64,000 nt of DNA from Ceratothoa steindachneri (GCA_963969495.1 OZ018330.1:46552394-46616393); one strand, 5' to 3'. Shown: positions 48,050-60,029, counted from the stretch's first letter. The notes: generated by a model from the letters alone, not told the origin. Numbers and translations: made by a program.

Positions 48050-49620
48050 AAAAAGCCTAGTTCCTATAAATCCTTTTTTTATAAAATGAGCTTTATATTA
48101 TATTATATTTATATAAATCCTTCTTTGTCTAGAGGAATTTTATACAACAACTCTTTAGCAAAAAACTCCCTCTTACTCATAACTGCTTTGTATATTGTTC
48201 TTTAAGCATAAACCACCTTTATATAAATCTTTTGTACAAAGACTTAGTGCATAAATCCCTTTGTAGAAAAATTTCTTTGTAAAGGCCATTCATGTTTAAA
48301 ACCTTTAAATATTTTTTTATGCTATGAAACGGTATAAACTCTTTTCTATTAATCTTTTAATGTATAAAGCCCATTCTGTATAGAGGCCTTCTTGATGAAT
48401 TTTCTTCGTTCAAACCCTCTCTGCCTAAAGCCCTTTCTGTAGAAATCTTTCCGGGTATAATCTATATCTGGATAAACCTTTGTTTGGTTAAGTTAGTCTT
48501 TGTATAAACTCTATCTGCATTAGGCGCTTGTATAAATGTTTCTTCATATAAGATCGTATCGAAATAGAGCCATTTTATAGAAATCTTTCTTTTTATAAAT
48601 CCCTTTTAATGTATTTTTGGATTTTGGAGTAAAGCACTCTTCATTAATCTTTATTTATAAAAGCACTCTCATCACAAATCATTTTGTGTAAATCATTTCT
48701 CTATACCTCTCTCTTCATAAATCCTTCTGTTATTAATCTTTAGTTGTAGAAAACCGGTATGCATAAGGCCAAATTGTGTAAATCCTTTTGTATAAAACCT
48801 TCCTGCATAAGGCCCTTTGATTTGAATCTCTTGCATAAAGGCATCACTGCAGAAGGTTGCTTTGGGATAAATCTTACTTTCTTTGTTTATAAAGAGTCTT
48901 TGAATAAATATTTTTGCATCTAAAGTCTTCTCTGGATAAAGCCCTTTGTATGAATCTTTCTTAGTATGAGGCCGTGACTGAATAAAACCCTTTTTAGAAA
49001 TTTTTCTTTGTATAAAACACTAATCCTTAAGCCCTTTTGAATAATTCTTTCTCGGTATAAAGTATTTTGTGTANNNNNNNNNNNNNNNNNNNNNNNNNNN
49101 NNNNNNNNNNNNNNNNNNNNNNNNNNNNNNNNNNNNNNNNNNNNNNNNNNNNNNNNNNNNNNNNNNNNNNNNNNNNNNNNNNNNNNNNNNNNNNNNNNNN
49201 NNNNNNNNNNNNNNNNNNNNNNNNNNNNNNNNNNNNNNNNNNNNNNNNNNNNNNNNNNNNNNNNNNNNNNNNNTATATTTTGATTTGTATAAATTCTATC
49301 GGCATAAATCCCTTTGTCTAAACACTTCGTATAATTCTTACTTTTTATTATACTTTTTTGCATAAATTACTTTTGTAGAAATCTTCAAATGTATAATTCC
49401 TAACTGCATTGAGTCTTTTAGTATATATTTTACTTTTATAAAGGTTTTTCTGCATAAAGCCTTTGGAATAAATTTTAAAGACCTCTTTGCATAAATCCCT
49501 TTGTATAGATCCTTCTTTGTATAAAGCCGTCTGCATAATTCTTAGTTTCTATGAACCCCTCTCTGCATAAAGTCTTTTACAATAAATCTTTATTTGTATA
49601 AAGTCCTCAGGACTCTAACA
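48050..49620. repeat. Degenerate ~40-bp repeat, with assembly gap
   Basis: Many loosely conserved units of the form TGCATAAAGCCCTTTGTATA + AATCTTTCTTTG. They are too diverged to count exactly; roughly 35 units surround the gap. They fill the intron between FnIII-4 and Ig10. Confidence 0.8.
49074..49273. other. Assembly gap, 200 N
   Basis: A run of exactly 200 N within the degenerate repeat. The round number suggests a placeholder, so the true length is unknown. Confidence 0.99.
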
Positions 49621-50163
49621 TTTTCCGTCGGCAGGTTTGATAATAATTATCCTCTCTTCTTCTTCACTATTCCCATATTTATGGACAATTTCTTCTAAGT
49701 CCTTAATTTTTACCTAAGTGAGCGAAAGTAACTCAATGTTAACAGATTTTAGTGGACGATAATAAAATAAACGGAAAAACAGAAGTTAATTTTCTTCTCT
49801 TGTACAAGCTTGTTCTTGAAGACATTGCTGCATCCTTTTGACCTTGCATTTAGAGTTGATAAGGCATGTTATGGCAGTTCTGGTATTTTTTACTCTTCCT
49901 CTTGACTTTTCCATCTTTTATTTACCATTATTCTTTCTAGAATAAATTCCTCCGCTGATATTTATCCGATTTCTCTTTATTTTCAATAAATTAACAAAAA
50001 ACAATGGAGGGTCTTATAAGTGCATTACAGGCAAATAGTGATTGGTTAATTTGATGACCACTATCACTAATGTATCTTAGCCATAGAGAGAATCCCTCTT
50101 TCTCCAGGTTAAAATATGATGTAACAACCCTACCTTTAAGAAAAGGGTTTTATCGAGTCTGAC

Positions 50164-50287
50164 CTGCTTTTTGGGGAGTGGCTGTCACCCGCCTGGTGGG
50201 CATACCTTCGCCCACCCTCGTCGAAGCCGCCATCCAGAAATGTACTTCGTGGTCCTCCGTCAGACCAGTTACCTTCAGCCATTTGTT
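50164..50287 (-). CDS. Dscam: Dscam exon, FnIII-4 second half
   Basis: Phase 0 acceptor CCTTCTGCGGAAG, then NKWLKVTGLTEDHEVHFWMA and ASTRVGEGMPTRRV: the E-F-G strands of FnIII-4 (L.V..L.....V.F.....T..GEG.P). Donor GCAG|GTCAGA, phase 1. The neighbouring ~41-bp repeat begins only about 30 bases upstream of the acceptor. Confidence 0.92.
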
Positions 50288-50317
50288 CTTCCGCAGAAGG
50301 AGGCGCCATTCGAATGG

Positions 50318-51405
50318 TAAAAAGGTCGCAATGAATCTCAAGTCCTGACTACTAATAGTAAAAGGTTGCAATGAATCTCAATTCCTTACTACTATTCGTA
50401 AAAGGTCGCGATGAATCTCAAGTCCTGTCTACAATTAGTAAAAAGGTTGCAATGAATCAAAAGTCCTGACTATTAATGATAAATGTTGCATGAATCTCGA
50501 GACGTGACTACTATTGGTAAGAGGTCTCAACAAATCACATGTCTTACTACTAATAAATAGTAAAAGGTAGCAATGAATCACAAGTCCTGAGTACTAATGG
50601 TAAAAGTCGCAATGAATCTCGAGTCTTGACTACTAATGATAAAAGATCGCAATTAATCTCAAGTCCTACCTACTATTGGTAAAAGGTCGCAATGAATCTC
50701 ACATTCTACTAATAATGGCAAAAAGACGCTATGAATCACAAGTCTTGACTACTAATGGTAAAAGGTTGCAATGAATCACAAGTCCGACTACTAATCAATA
50801 ATAAAAAGTCGCAATGAATCTGAAATCTGAACTACTATTGTTAAAAGGTCGCAATGAATCACAACCGATTAAAAAATAGTAAAAGGTCTAAATTAATCTC
50901 AAGTCCTGACTACTATTAGTAAAAAGTCACAATGAATCACAAGTCCTGACTACTAATGATAAAACCGCAATGAATCTCAAGTCGTAACTACTTATGGTAA
51001 AAGATCGCAATGAATCTCAAGTCATGACTACTATTAATAAAAGGTTTCAATAGATCACATGTCCTGAATTCTAATAGTAAAAGTCGCAATGAATGTCAAG
51101 TACTAACTAATAATAGTAAAAGGTCGAAATGAATCACAAGTTCTCCCGACTAATGGTAAAAGTGGCAATCAATTTCAAGTGCTGTCTAATATTATTAAAT
51201 GTTGCAATAAATCACAACTCCTGACAACTAATAGTAAAAGGTAGCAATGAATTACAATTCCTGAATACTAATAGCAAAATGTCGCAATAAATCTCAAGTC
51301 CTGACTAATATTAATATAAGGTTTCAATAAAACACAAGTCCTGGTTACTAGTGGTAACAATCACAATGAATCTCAAGTCCTGACTATTAGTGGGAAAAGG
51401 TTAAT
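50318..51405. repeat. ~41-bp tandem repeat, about 27 units
   Basis: Unit GGTAAAAGGTCGCAATGAAT + CTCAAGTCCTGACTACTAAT with many substitutions and small indels. It occupies most of the 1381-bp intron between the two FnIII-4 exons. Confidence 0.93.
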
Positions 51406-51668
51406 CCTTTTTATAAAACCCTTCTTGACCACCTATATGCTTTTTGTACCATGTCTAGATAAAGTCTACCTGGTAGTATTGGTTAATCATACTACCTCCC
51501 TAGTTATACGTATTTCCAACTAGCTATCTTCATACCCACACAATTTTTTACTTTTATTCCTTATCATCTTTGAGATATTCATTTTTATCTATATTTTTCT
51601 TTCTTTAGTTCAGATAAGCGCTTACAATGACACTCACATCAGGACGACCACAGACGTGTGAAGCTTAC

Positions 51669-51832
51669 CTGCGATGGGACGGTTTTCCTCTTCTGTTTCC
51701 GTTCACTTTCCAGTTGATAGAACAGAGTATACTTTGTTACAACGCCGCGTGGACGTGCCGGCGGCGCCCAGGCAACTACAACGCTCGAAGTTCCACTGAT
51801 AACAGCTTTGATTGAAGCGGGGGCCTCTGGAA
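51669..51832 (-). CDS. Dscam: Dscam exon, FnIII-4 first half
   Basis: The acceptor CTTTTGGTCTCAG, phase 1 in. Encodes PEAPASIKAVISGTSSVVVA + WAPPARPRGVVTKYTLFYQL, the A-B-C strands with the FnIII tryptophan and the C-strand tyrosine motif. Donor TCGCAG|GTAAGC, phase 0. Confidence 0.95.
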
Positions 51833-52358
51833 CTGAGACCAAAAGGAGATGTGATTCGGTTAAGGGATTTAGTCTATATTTTCATGTATCTTATCTTTCT
51901 TTCTATCAGACATTTGCATCTTTATGATGTAAATAAATAAAAAGAGAAGGAGAAACCTATTAAAAGTAAAATTAGAATGACACCTCAGAGAAGATTTTTA
52001 TTTTATTTGGGTGCCTTTGATCATCGTACAAGCTTCTTATTCAACTCTAAAATTGCACATTTGTGGTGCCAATATTTGGTGTTGAGTATATTCAACCCCT
52101 CCCTTTCTTATTTTATATAGTTTTCCTATTTTTTGGTCTCCTTTCCTCACGAAGCTGTCAAAATGAGATGCAGAGTAATTTTATATCCTCAAGTTTGTGC
52201 CAATCAGAATCAATATCATATACACAAAGAAATGAACGTATCTAATCCGAAGTAGGAAAATGAAATTCCCGAAACCTATTAAACTCATCTGAAGTTTTAG
52301 AACAGGTATTTATAGATTAACTATTTAAAGGTATATTTTCCAATAATTTAATGCTTAC
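51833..52358 (-). other. Dscam intron (526 bp)
   Basis: Nothing recognised. Confidence 0.6.
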
Positions 52359-52514
52359 TGTCTTCTTCCGTTGTGCACAAGATTGGCTCCGAAGGTACGC
52401 CTACTCCCGCTCTAGTGGACGCTGCAACCGAAATGGAATAATTTGTGTAGGGCATCAGGTTTTCCAGCCTTGTTTCCATGTCGGGAACCACCTTTGACTT
52501 AGCATTGTATGAGC
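52359..52514 (-). CDS. Dscam: Dscam exon, FnIII-3 second half
   Basis: The acceptor TTTTTTCTTTGAAG, then SYNAKSKVVPDMETRLENLM and PYTNYSISVAASTRAGVGVP, SEPILCTTEED. The LxNLxPYTNYSI.VAA.T..GVG.PS pattern is the E-G region of an FnIII. Phase 1 in and out (GACA|GTAAGC). Confidence 0.95.
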
Positions 52515-53193
52515 CTTCAAAGAAAAAATAGAATCATTTTCCTTATGCAAGGAAAGAAAAATTGCAATTTACCATATAGAGGTGGGGGAGTCAATTTTTG
52601 TATGGGCTAAGAGGTAAATATGAATATATATACTGTTGAAAAAAATCTTTCTAGTGAATTTAAACAACCAATGATGTTAATTAAATAAATAGAATTGGTG
52701 GAATGCATTGATGTAATTAAATTATTTGGCCTAGATGATGTTTGATTTTTCGACTTGTCGGATTACTGAGAAAGATTGCCAAACCCAAGCTTGGGGATAC
52801 CAAAAGTCGAATTCAGCCACAGAGAAACACTAGGAGAATCACTGACTTGGACTGGCATTCCCATACCAAATTTCGCCTACATGCTTAACACCAGATACAT
52901 AACTAAAAAAAAAAGTGAATGAGTAATCGTTTATTCAACACCCACCACCCAAAGTCCGACATTCAGAAAATATGCATCTTCACACCTAAGATACAGGTAC
53001 ATGAAATGCATGAATTTTCAGACAACACCGTTTCGGTGGCAGAGTTCACCATGGGGACATGCCTTAGGGCAAAGCCTTAGACCAGGTTAAAATTAACTAA
53101 TGAATATTTGGCTCAATTTGCTTCACTGTCCCTTGATTCCCCCCCCCCCCCCAAAAAAAAAAAACGGACGATGTTCCTCAAGGTCTGTCTCAC
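52515..53193 (-). other. Dscam intron (679 bp)
   Basis: Contains a homopolymer C-run followed by an A-run at about 53139-53164, just before the donor. Otherwise unassigned. Confidence 0.55.
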
Positions 53194-53334
53194 CTGGGAC
53201 GATAGCTATATACGATATTGTGTAAGAAATGACATTTCCATTGGATAATTCAGCAGGCGGTCCTGACCAAGTGACCTCCATCCTCGAAGAGGTGAGTGAA
53301 ATGCATGTCAGATCTTCTGGTGGTGCTTCCGGAA
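53194..53334 (-). CDS. Dscam: Dscam exon, FnIII-3 first half
   Basis: The acceptor is a TAG. Encodes PEAPPEDLTCISLTSSRMEV + TWSGPPAELSNGNVISYTIS, with PPEDLTC and SSRMEVTW matching Dscam FnIII-3. Phase 1 in, phase 1 out (CCAG|GTGAGA). Confidence 0.95.
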
Positions 53335-53989
53335 CTAGAAGAAAAGTGACTTTAGCTTTGAAATCCTTAAGCTGATACCTTACTAGTAAGTAACGTATTT
53401 GAAAGTTGGGTTCTTTCATACCCCGTAAATTTCTGTATTAATGACTGTGTAATCAACAGAAGTAAAATTTAGATAATTGTGTACATATAAAATACAACCA
53501 GAAGTTATACATACATATAAATTTAATAAAATGCCTTAGCCTTTAGTTTATATCATTGCTATGATATAGATATTCTAAATAATTCTGATGAGATTCAAAT
53601 TGAAGGAATATGGGGTCAAATTCAGATAACGTCTTATAAGAACAAATGGCCAGGAATCTAGGTATATTTTTTAGCGTGAACCAAATAGTAACGAAATTTA
53701 AGGTTAAGGACAAACCATAAATGGAATCATCATGGTATTTGCACCTTGAAGCAGTTTTATTACTGGTCGAAGATTGTTGAAAAATAACCAGACATTAAAA
53801 AATTAAAAACTTGAGATTAAGACTCAGGATTACTCAGACGCATGAGTAGACTAACGAGATCAGCAACAATTTTGTGTCTAATCAAAATTTGATAATTGTT
53901 TCCAACTCTCTCACGCACGTTACAAATATTGCAATGCGCTGGCTTCGCTGCTAGACGCATAGTATAATACAAACTCTACTAAAGAAAAG
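53335..53989 (-). other. Dscam intron, unassigned part
   Basis: AT-rich, no recognised element before the ~124-bp repeat. Confidence 0.5.
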
Positions 53990-55200
53990 TCGAGTGCTCT
54001 CACTTATTCTGATTTATGGCCTTACGACCTTCAAAACTGTCCATAATTTGGCACTAACCTTGGGAGGACCTTTGCAATTATATCATTTGAAAGTGAATGT
54101 AAAACAACATAAGGGCTTCAGATTTCGTTGGTATCGGCTGCATATTTATAGTGTTATTGCCAAATAATTCCTCGGCTAACCTTGGGAAGACTTTGGCAAT
54201 TATATCATTCTAAAGAGAATTAACACAACCTAAGGGTTTCAACTTTCGTTAGAATCGGTTGAATAGTTATGATGTTATTACCAAAACATAATAATTCCTG
54301 GGCTAACCTTGGGAATTAAATAATTCGAAATTTAATGTAAGGCAACATAGGGATTTCAAATTTCGTTAGAATCGGTCGTATAGTTACGAAGTTATTGCCA
54401 AATAGTTCTCAGGCTAACCATGGGAGGACTTTGGCAATTATTTTATTCCAAATAAAATGTAAAACAGCATAAGGGTTTCAAAATTCTTTAGATTAGAATC
54501 AGCTGAATAGTTATGAAGTTATTGTGAAATAATTTTCTGGCTAACCTTAGGAGGACTTACGTAATTGTATCACTCAAAAAAAGAATGTAGAACAACATTA
54601 AGTTTTCAAATTTCGTTAGAATGCGCTAAATAACTATGATATTATTGCCTAAAGAGAAAACATTCCCGGGCTAACCTTAGGAGAACCTTGACAATTATAT
54701 AATTCGAAAGAGGTAGTAAAACAACCTAACGGTTTCAAATTTCGTTAGAATCGGCCGAATAGTTATAATGTTATTGCCAAATAATTTCCCGGCTAACTTT
54801 GGAGGAGTTGGGCAATTATATCTACGAAAGCAATTGTAAAATAACATAAGAGTTTCAAATTTCGTTAGAATCAGCCGAATAGTTTTGATGCTATTACCCC
54901 CCTAAATAATTCCAGGGCTAAGCTTAGAGAGACCCTGGCAAATATATCATTAAAAGAGAATGTAAAACAACATAATGGTTTCAAATTTCGATAGAATCAG
55001 ACGAAGAGTTATGATGTTATTGCTAAAACAAAATAATTCGGGGGCTATCCTTGGGAAGACCTCGGTGATTTTATCATTCGAAATAGAATACAAAACAACA
55101 AAAGCATTTCAAATTTCGTTAGGATCCAACTAATAGTTACAGTGTCATTACCCAAATAAAAAAAGCAAAGCGGGAACCGACCCACCGACAGAGTGAGAAA
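53990..55200 (+). repeat. Dispersed repeat with ~124-bp internal unit amplified about nine-fold
   Basis: GGCTAACCTTGGGAGGAC recurs near 54051, 54174, 54300, 54411, 54539, 54669, 54791, 54914 and 55030, at 111-130 bp spacing. Each unit contains GGGTTTCAAATTTCGTTAGA + ATCGGC and ATGTTATTGCC. The flanks match the single-unit copy at 10240-10560. It lies in the FnIII-2/FnIII-3 intron. Confidence 0.92.
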
Positions 55201-55484
55201 TAGTCACCCGCGTCTAAGAATATCTATTTGCTACACATCTAACACATAGAGTAGCGCATTACCTCTTTCCGTTCGACCTGTATTTTTAGCCAACTACATA
55301 TTTAACATTTAATGTTAGAGGTTAAAATTGAGCTCAAGTTATACAAGAGCACGCTGTGCTACCTTTGGGCCAATGCGCTAAGGGTGGCTACCTTTGGATG
55401 CTAATCTATGGCTTGTTATTAATTGGAAGCCTACATATATTCAAAAAGGATCGCACCCTAATGGAGCCAATTTAAAGTACTTAC
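55201..55484 (-). other. Dscam intron, unassigned part
   Basis: A weak tRNA-like promoter look (AGCGCATTGG on the minus strand near 55380) was considered but does not support a tRNA or SINE call. Confidence 0.4.
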
Positions 55485-55654
55485 TGTCTTCTTGAGTGAA
55501 GGCAACACTTTCTTTAGACAGAGGTCCTTGTCCATGGATATTGAAAGCCTTAACGACAAATGAATATTCGATGTATTTCTCCAATCCTTTAAATACCAGG
55601 GACCCTCTTGGACCCGACGGTGGAGGAACCATGTCAAATGTAAAAATTTTCTCA
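55485..55654 (-). CDS. Dscam: Dscam exon, FnIII-2 second half
   Basis: The acceptor TTCGTTGAAACAG, phase 2 in. Encodes SEKIFTFDMVPPPSGPRGSL, VFKGLEKYIEYSFVVKAFNI, HGQGPLSKESVAFTQED. L.GL..Y.EYSF.V.AFN..G.GPLS is the conserved E-G region of Dscam FnIII-2. Donor GACA|GTAAGT, phase 1. Confidence 0.95.
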
Positions 55655-56366
55655 CTGTTTCAACGAAACCAATAAAAAATAACTCGTCAGTGAAATAATC
55701 AATTATGGCTATTCTAAAATAGCTGACAGACTTATAGAGGTTTATTCTCTTCCGGAGTTTTTAGCTTCACTGCATTTTCCTTCTTTACGTCGGTTGCTGC
55801 CTAGCCGATGAAAACAGTTACTAAATGGACAAAACTACACCAATATAGATCCAATTTGGAACTTCTATATTCTGTCCTGATCCTATGTTCGATTCTACGT
55901 TAAACTCAACGTACCCGTTGAGAAAGGTCTCCCAAAACAAGTACAAAATAGTGGTAATATTCATCCCCCCAAAATATTCTTTCCACTTGCAAAGAACATT
56001 TGGTAGCCAAATTTTATGACAGATTATCTTGTTCACGGCAAATCTTTTCCAAATATTTTAATATAAATATAATAATTAATATATAGTTGAAATTTGATAT
56101 GGAAGAAGAATAACATTACATATACAGCGAAAACTAAAATAAAGCAAATAAAATAAAGTATTAAATTTATAAATTGACAATTAAAGAATACAGAAAACAG
56201 TTGATTAATATATCAGCTCAACCCAGAAGTAATGCGGCTTATGTTTTCATTTTAATCATTGTTTTATTGGTAAAAATAATCGTCTAAAAAAAGTAAATCA
56301 TTTATAGAATGATTGTTTGAAGAGACGAAAATAAAGTTATTTTAATCAATACTAAACGTTCGAGAC
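55655..56366 (-). other. Dscam intron, unassigned part
   Basis: Contains the first of three dispersed copies of an AT-rich segment (AATAACATTACATATACAGC ... AAATAAAATAAAGTATTAAA, near 56105) that recurs near 56540 and 56720. Confidence 0.5.
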
Positions 56367-56925
56367 CAGCGGTTCCCAAACCTTTTTCAACTGGCGCCCC
56401 CTTTAAAGCCAACGTTTTCATCACCCCCATTCAGTCTTCCATCTTAAATTCCACCTATATATTAATTTAAATACACCCTTAAGTACTCTTGCAGTACAGA
56501 TACTCTATTACATAGTTATTTGGTGGAATAATGATATTAATCAGAGAAATAGCACTACATATATTGAGGAAATTAAAATAAAACTACAAATAAGGAGTAA
56601 AATATTAAATTTATAAAATGCTAATTCAAGTAAATAATCATAAATCTTAACCAAATAATTTAATTAAATATAATAATTATTGCATAATGATATGGCAAAG
56701 CAATGTTATTAGAAGAATAACATTATAAATACAGCCCAAAATAAAATAAAGCGAATAAAATAAAGTATTAAATTTAGAAATTGATTATAATTAAAGAACA
56801 CAAAAATCATTTGTTAGCTAGAACAAACGCTTGTTTTATCCACTACTTTAGAAAAAAACCAGTACGCCCCCTACTCCCCCTCAACCATTAGGATTTTCTA
56901 TCGCCCCCCTAAAACTTTCAAAATG
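56367..56925 (+). mobile_element. hAT-like non-autonomous element or fragment
   Basis: Begins CAGCGGTTCCCAAACC then TTTTTCAACTGGCGCCCCCT, a classic hAT left terminus. Near the right side the C-rich pieces GTACGCCCCCTACTCCCCCT and ATCGCCCCCCTAAAA occur, as in right subterminal regions of such elements. No perfect right terminal repeat or 8-bp duplication was found, so the right limit is approximate. Confidence 0.5.
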
Positions 56926-57592
56926 GATTTGTTCTGGAGAAAAAAACAATACCCATCAGACCCTGAGGCAAATCAAACTATCACCAAACATTTGCCGTAT
57001 TCAATTGAACCATTTACATTCAGTACTCGAAGAAAAGAGGCCAGCATTGATCCAAAGAAAAAGAGTGCTCTTTCATCAAGACAAAACCTGAGCTTATATT
57101 GTAAGCTATACCTTACAAAAGCTTAACAAGTTCAAATGGAAACTAACTAGACTTACCATTCCTAGATTACCATCTTATTGGTAATTTAGCGAGTCATCTG
57201 AAAAAAATGAAGATGGCAACAACAGAAAATTTCGAAAGAACCTTACAGAACTTGTTGGAATTAAAGTCAAACACTTTTTACAAAGATGGTATTATAAAGT
57301 TAGTAAAAAGATGGAGAGTAGTGGTAGAAACTGGTGGGAAGTATTTTACTAATTAAACTAATAAATAAATACTTATTTAAATATAAATGACATCGGTGTT
57401 GCTTGATTTATAGCAATAAAATAATGATAAACAACAACAAATGGCGCATTACTTGTGGGATGTCCTAATATAAAAATGTTTAGACGTCTGAAATTCAAAT
57501 CCGAAGAGTGCTCTTTTACTGCAATTCACCTCTCTCCCTCCAACTGTATATATATCTCTCTCTCATATTCCAACACTAATTATGCCAATCAC
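56926..57592 (-). other. Dscam intron, unassigned part
   Basis: A short plus-strand open frame begins MDLFWRKKQYPSDPEANQ at 56923. It has no family I recognise; possibly the start of the neighbouring element's lost transposase. Confidence 0.4.
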
Positions 57593-57804
57593 CTTTGCTT
57601 CTTCCTGCCGACGTAGTACCCAAGGATCTTCCCATGCCACGTACTTCTATCTGGAACCAACCACTGAACTTTAATCTCTGTAGAAGAAAGCGAAGTCGTC
57701 TGCACATTAAAGGGGGGCGCCGAGGGAGCTTCCCCTTCCGTCGTGGTGACCAAAGAATCTGAAGGAGGTGACTTTCCAACACTGTTAACAGCCACAAGGT
57801 GGAT
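57593..57804 (-). CDS. Dscam: Dscam exon, end of FnIII-1 plus first half of FnIII-2
   Basis: The acceptor ATATTTCGCAG, phase 0 in. IHLVAVNSVGKSPPSDSLVT closes FnIII-1. Then TTEGEAPSAPPFNVQTTSLS and STEIKVQWLVPDRSTWHGKI, LGYYVGRKKQ start FnIII-2, with its B-strand Trp and the LGYYVG C-strand motif of Dscam. No intron separates the two domains here. Donor AAAG|GTGATT, phase 2. Confidence 0.95.
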
Positions 57805-58149
57805 CTGCGAAATATTTCCTCGTCATTGAGAAGATACAAGCGATTACGGACGAGGTCACAGAGATTAATGGTGAACATAAGATTGGTAAACCGCACAGAT
57901 CGGTAGACGGTAAATGAGAACAGTACCTAGTAATCTTTAATAAGAATTTGTTCTTGGAGTTTTTCCAAAAACCGATAAAAGGGTACAGTTTTCACTCAGT
58001 TCGCCCCACTCTTATTAATTCACTCAATGACTCTTCTTTCTCCTTATTCTATTCCCTCCTCTATCTCTTCCCTGCCTTGTTAACCTACAACTAATGCACA
58101 CATACACGCTTCCCTTTTCCCGTGATATCCGATGTGCATCTTTTGCTAC
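57805..58149 (-). other. Dscam intron (345 bp)
   Basis: Nothing recognised. Confidence 0.6.
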
Positions 58150-58244
58150 CTTATAAGATGTGTGCGGCTTTAGTTCTGTAAGCATGTAAGAACTCTTGCT
58201 TTTCTCGATCTGCACCTCTCGGACATTTCTCTCTCGCTGATGAC
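58150..58244 (-). CDS. Dscam: Dscam exon, FnIII-1 middle part
   Basis: Acceptor TGATTATCATTTTCAG, phase 1 in, phase 0 out (AAG|GTAGCA). Encodes HQRERNVREVQIEKSKSSYM + LTELKPHTSYK. W/H-x-x-R...V.I....SSYMLTEL.PHTSYK gives the D-E-F strands. It joins the following exon to make SYKIHLVAVNSVGKSPPSD, a standard FnIII F-G region. Confidence 0.92.
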
Positions 58245-59150
58245 CTGAAAATGATAATCAATAGTAATTAGGCCGAGGAAATGGTCATAACTTGACAGAA
58301 TCCTGTCTCCGCTTAACCTTTCATCAAGTAGCTTCCAAATCAAGAAAATAAAAACCTTCATTTAATCCTCTTCTGTTCTGGAAACCGCAATAGTTCAAAT
58401 TAAAAGTTTTCTCCTTATCTATAAAACAAGCTGATCTCTGCGGAACTGATCCTTAAAGAAGGAGGAGCTTGCGCTTCGCAAGAGACCTTCGGTGTGAGGA
58501 TTGCGGGCCACACGTAGATAAACTTTCACCTCCCCCCCCCCTCGTCTCCACTCTGGTAGGTTAGGTTAGTTTAAAAATCACTCTAATTTTCACATATGAA
58601 GAATCCTACTCGAACCCCTACGATTTCTTCAATTATTAATTCCATTTGTTAATTTAAGGAAAATGTAAAAATGGTAAAATAAGGACTTAAAAACATAAAG
58701 AAATGTATACGAAAACTTTTAAACCTACACTGTAAAAATACCTAATTGATTTATATACAGTTTTATAGTTGAATTTATATTTAGGATAAATATTGCACAG
58801 GTAATTTTAGGACATCCTGAATTTTCGACGCTTTATGATATGTTCGCCCTGCCTTAATATACTGAGTTGATGAATGATCCTGCAGTCTGTCATTCTTAAT
58901 TTTTATTAACTTTTATAATATTTTCTTTTGATCCACCTATTAACCCTGATCTATCTGTTCCTGCAAACTTTATCCACTGAGTGCATGACCTCGTTGGTTA
59001 CGTCGATAACCCATTTGGTTCTAAACAATTAAAAATAATATTGTAGGGCGAAACCAGCAGTGAGCATCAAAGACACCAAACACAGATAGTTTAAGAATGC
59101 GTTCAAACTCGTATTACTGCTTGTCTTCGGCTTCCCTGACGAACCTTTAC
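58245..59150 (-). other. Dscam intron (906 bp)
   Basis: A C-rich run lies at about 58530-58545. The rest is unassigned. Confidence 0.55.
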
Positions 59151-59291
59151 TAGGATTCAGGTCGAGAGGAGTCACCAGAAGGAGGTAGTACGAGAGATCC
59201 GCTGGATCGGGACTCGGGCTGGTCCAGGTGAGGAGTACGGATCTGCTACCCTCTTCTGTAGCTCGGAGGTTTCGGGGCGTTTTGGGAGTCT
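59151..59291 (-). CDS. Dscam: Dscam exon, FnIII-1 first half
   Basis: The acceptor TTTTTGGCAG, phase 1 in. Encodes ETPKTPRNLRATEEGSRSVL + LTWTSPSPDPADLSYYLLLV + TPLDLNP. It has the proline-rich FnIII start, the B-strand Trp and the C-strand YYLL. The donor A|GTAAAG at 59150 was chosen because it leaves phase 1, as required by the next exon. The open frame continues to 59029 if unspliced. Confidence 0.93.
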
Positions 59292-60029
59292 CTGCCAAAA
59301 ATAATCAATAGTATCGACCAATTCATCATCACCTATCGTCATAAGATCACCTGCAGATGCTTCCATTCCCTCCTTCCCTTTTTTTATGGGTGATGAGAAA
59401 TAAAAAAATAAATCGTTGTCAAATGATACGGAAGGGTATGTCTAAGTTAGACCACTGCAGGCCAATATCCAAATCGTAAAGCCCCATATGAGGGATTCCT
59501 CTTCCACGCACATATCTCGAAGAAAGTCTTGCTGTCACTAGGAAAGTATTGTACTCTAGAATATTTTGTACTCATCTTTTCAGCCTCTGGATCACTGAGC
59601 TTGATTATATTAGCCCAAAAGTGATCGTTGATTACGCGAGAATTGTTAAGTTCAAAGCTATTATTTTACTAACAAAATATAAATCGCTCATGTAATTTAC
59701 TGACTCTCGAAATATCAATTCCTATTATCAGTTTTTCCTCTAATAATTATTTTTAGTAAGATTTCATTACATTACTTATTTTTTAAAAATACTAATTATT
59801 CATGGTTCAGCTAAAATACACACAACGAAAAACAGGTGTTTTTTAGTATATTTTATGTGAGAAATTTAGGCCTATAATCGTTATTAATATATAGATAAGA
59901 GTAGCTAAGGGTAAATAAATATCTCCTGGCAATTTAAAAGTAATTTTAGATAGATAACTTTGATGGCTGATGGTCGTTGAGAAATTTATATCAGTAAAAG
60001 TTCTGGTAATATCGGTTAGACAGTCTTAC
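59292..60029 (-). other. Dscam intron (738 bp)
   Basis: AT-rich, nothing recognised. Confidence 0.6.

Noticed and set aside
50318..51405. CRISPR-like spaced repeat
   Set aside because: No conserved repeat/unique spacer alternation. The whole ~41-bp unit is repeated, and the context is eukaryotic.
55320..55390. tRNA-derived SINE with A and B boxes
   Set aside because: The A-box-like AGCGCATTGG is present but the B box is imperfect and no cloverleaf or 3' tail could be drawn.
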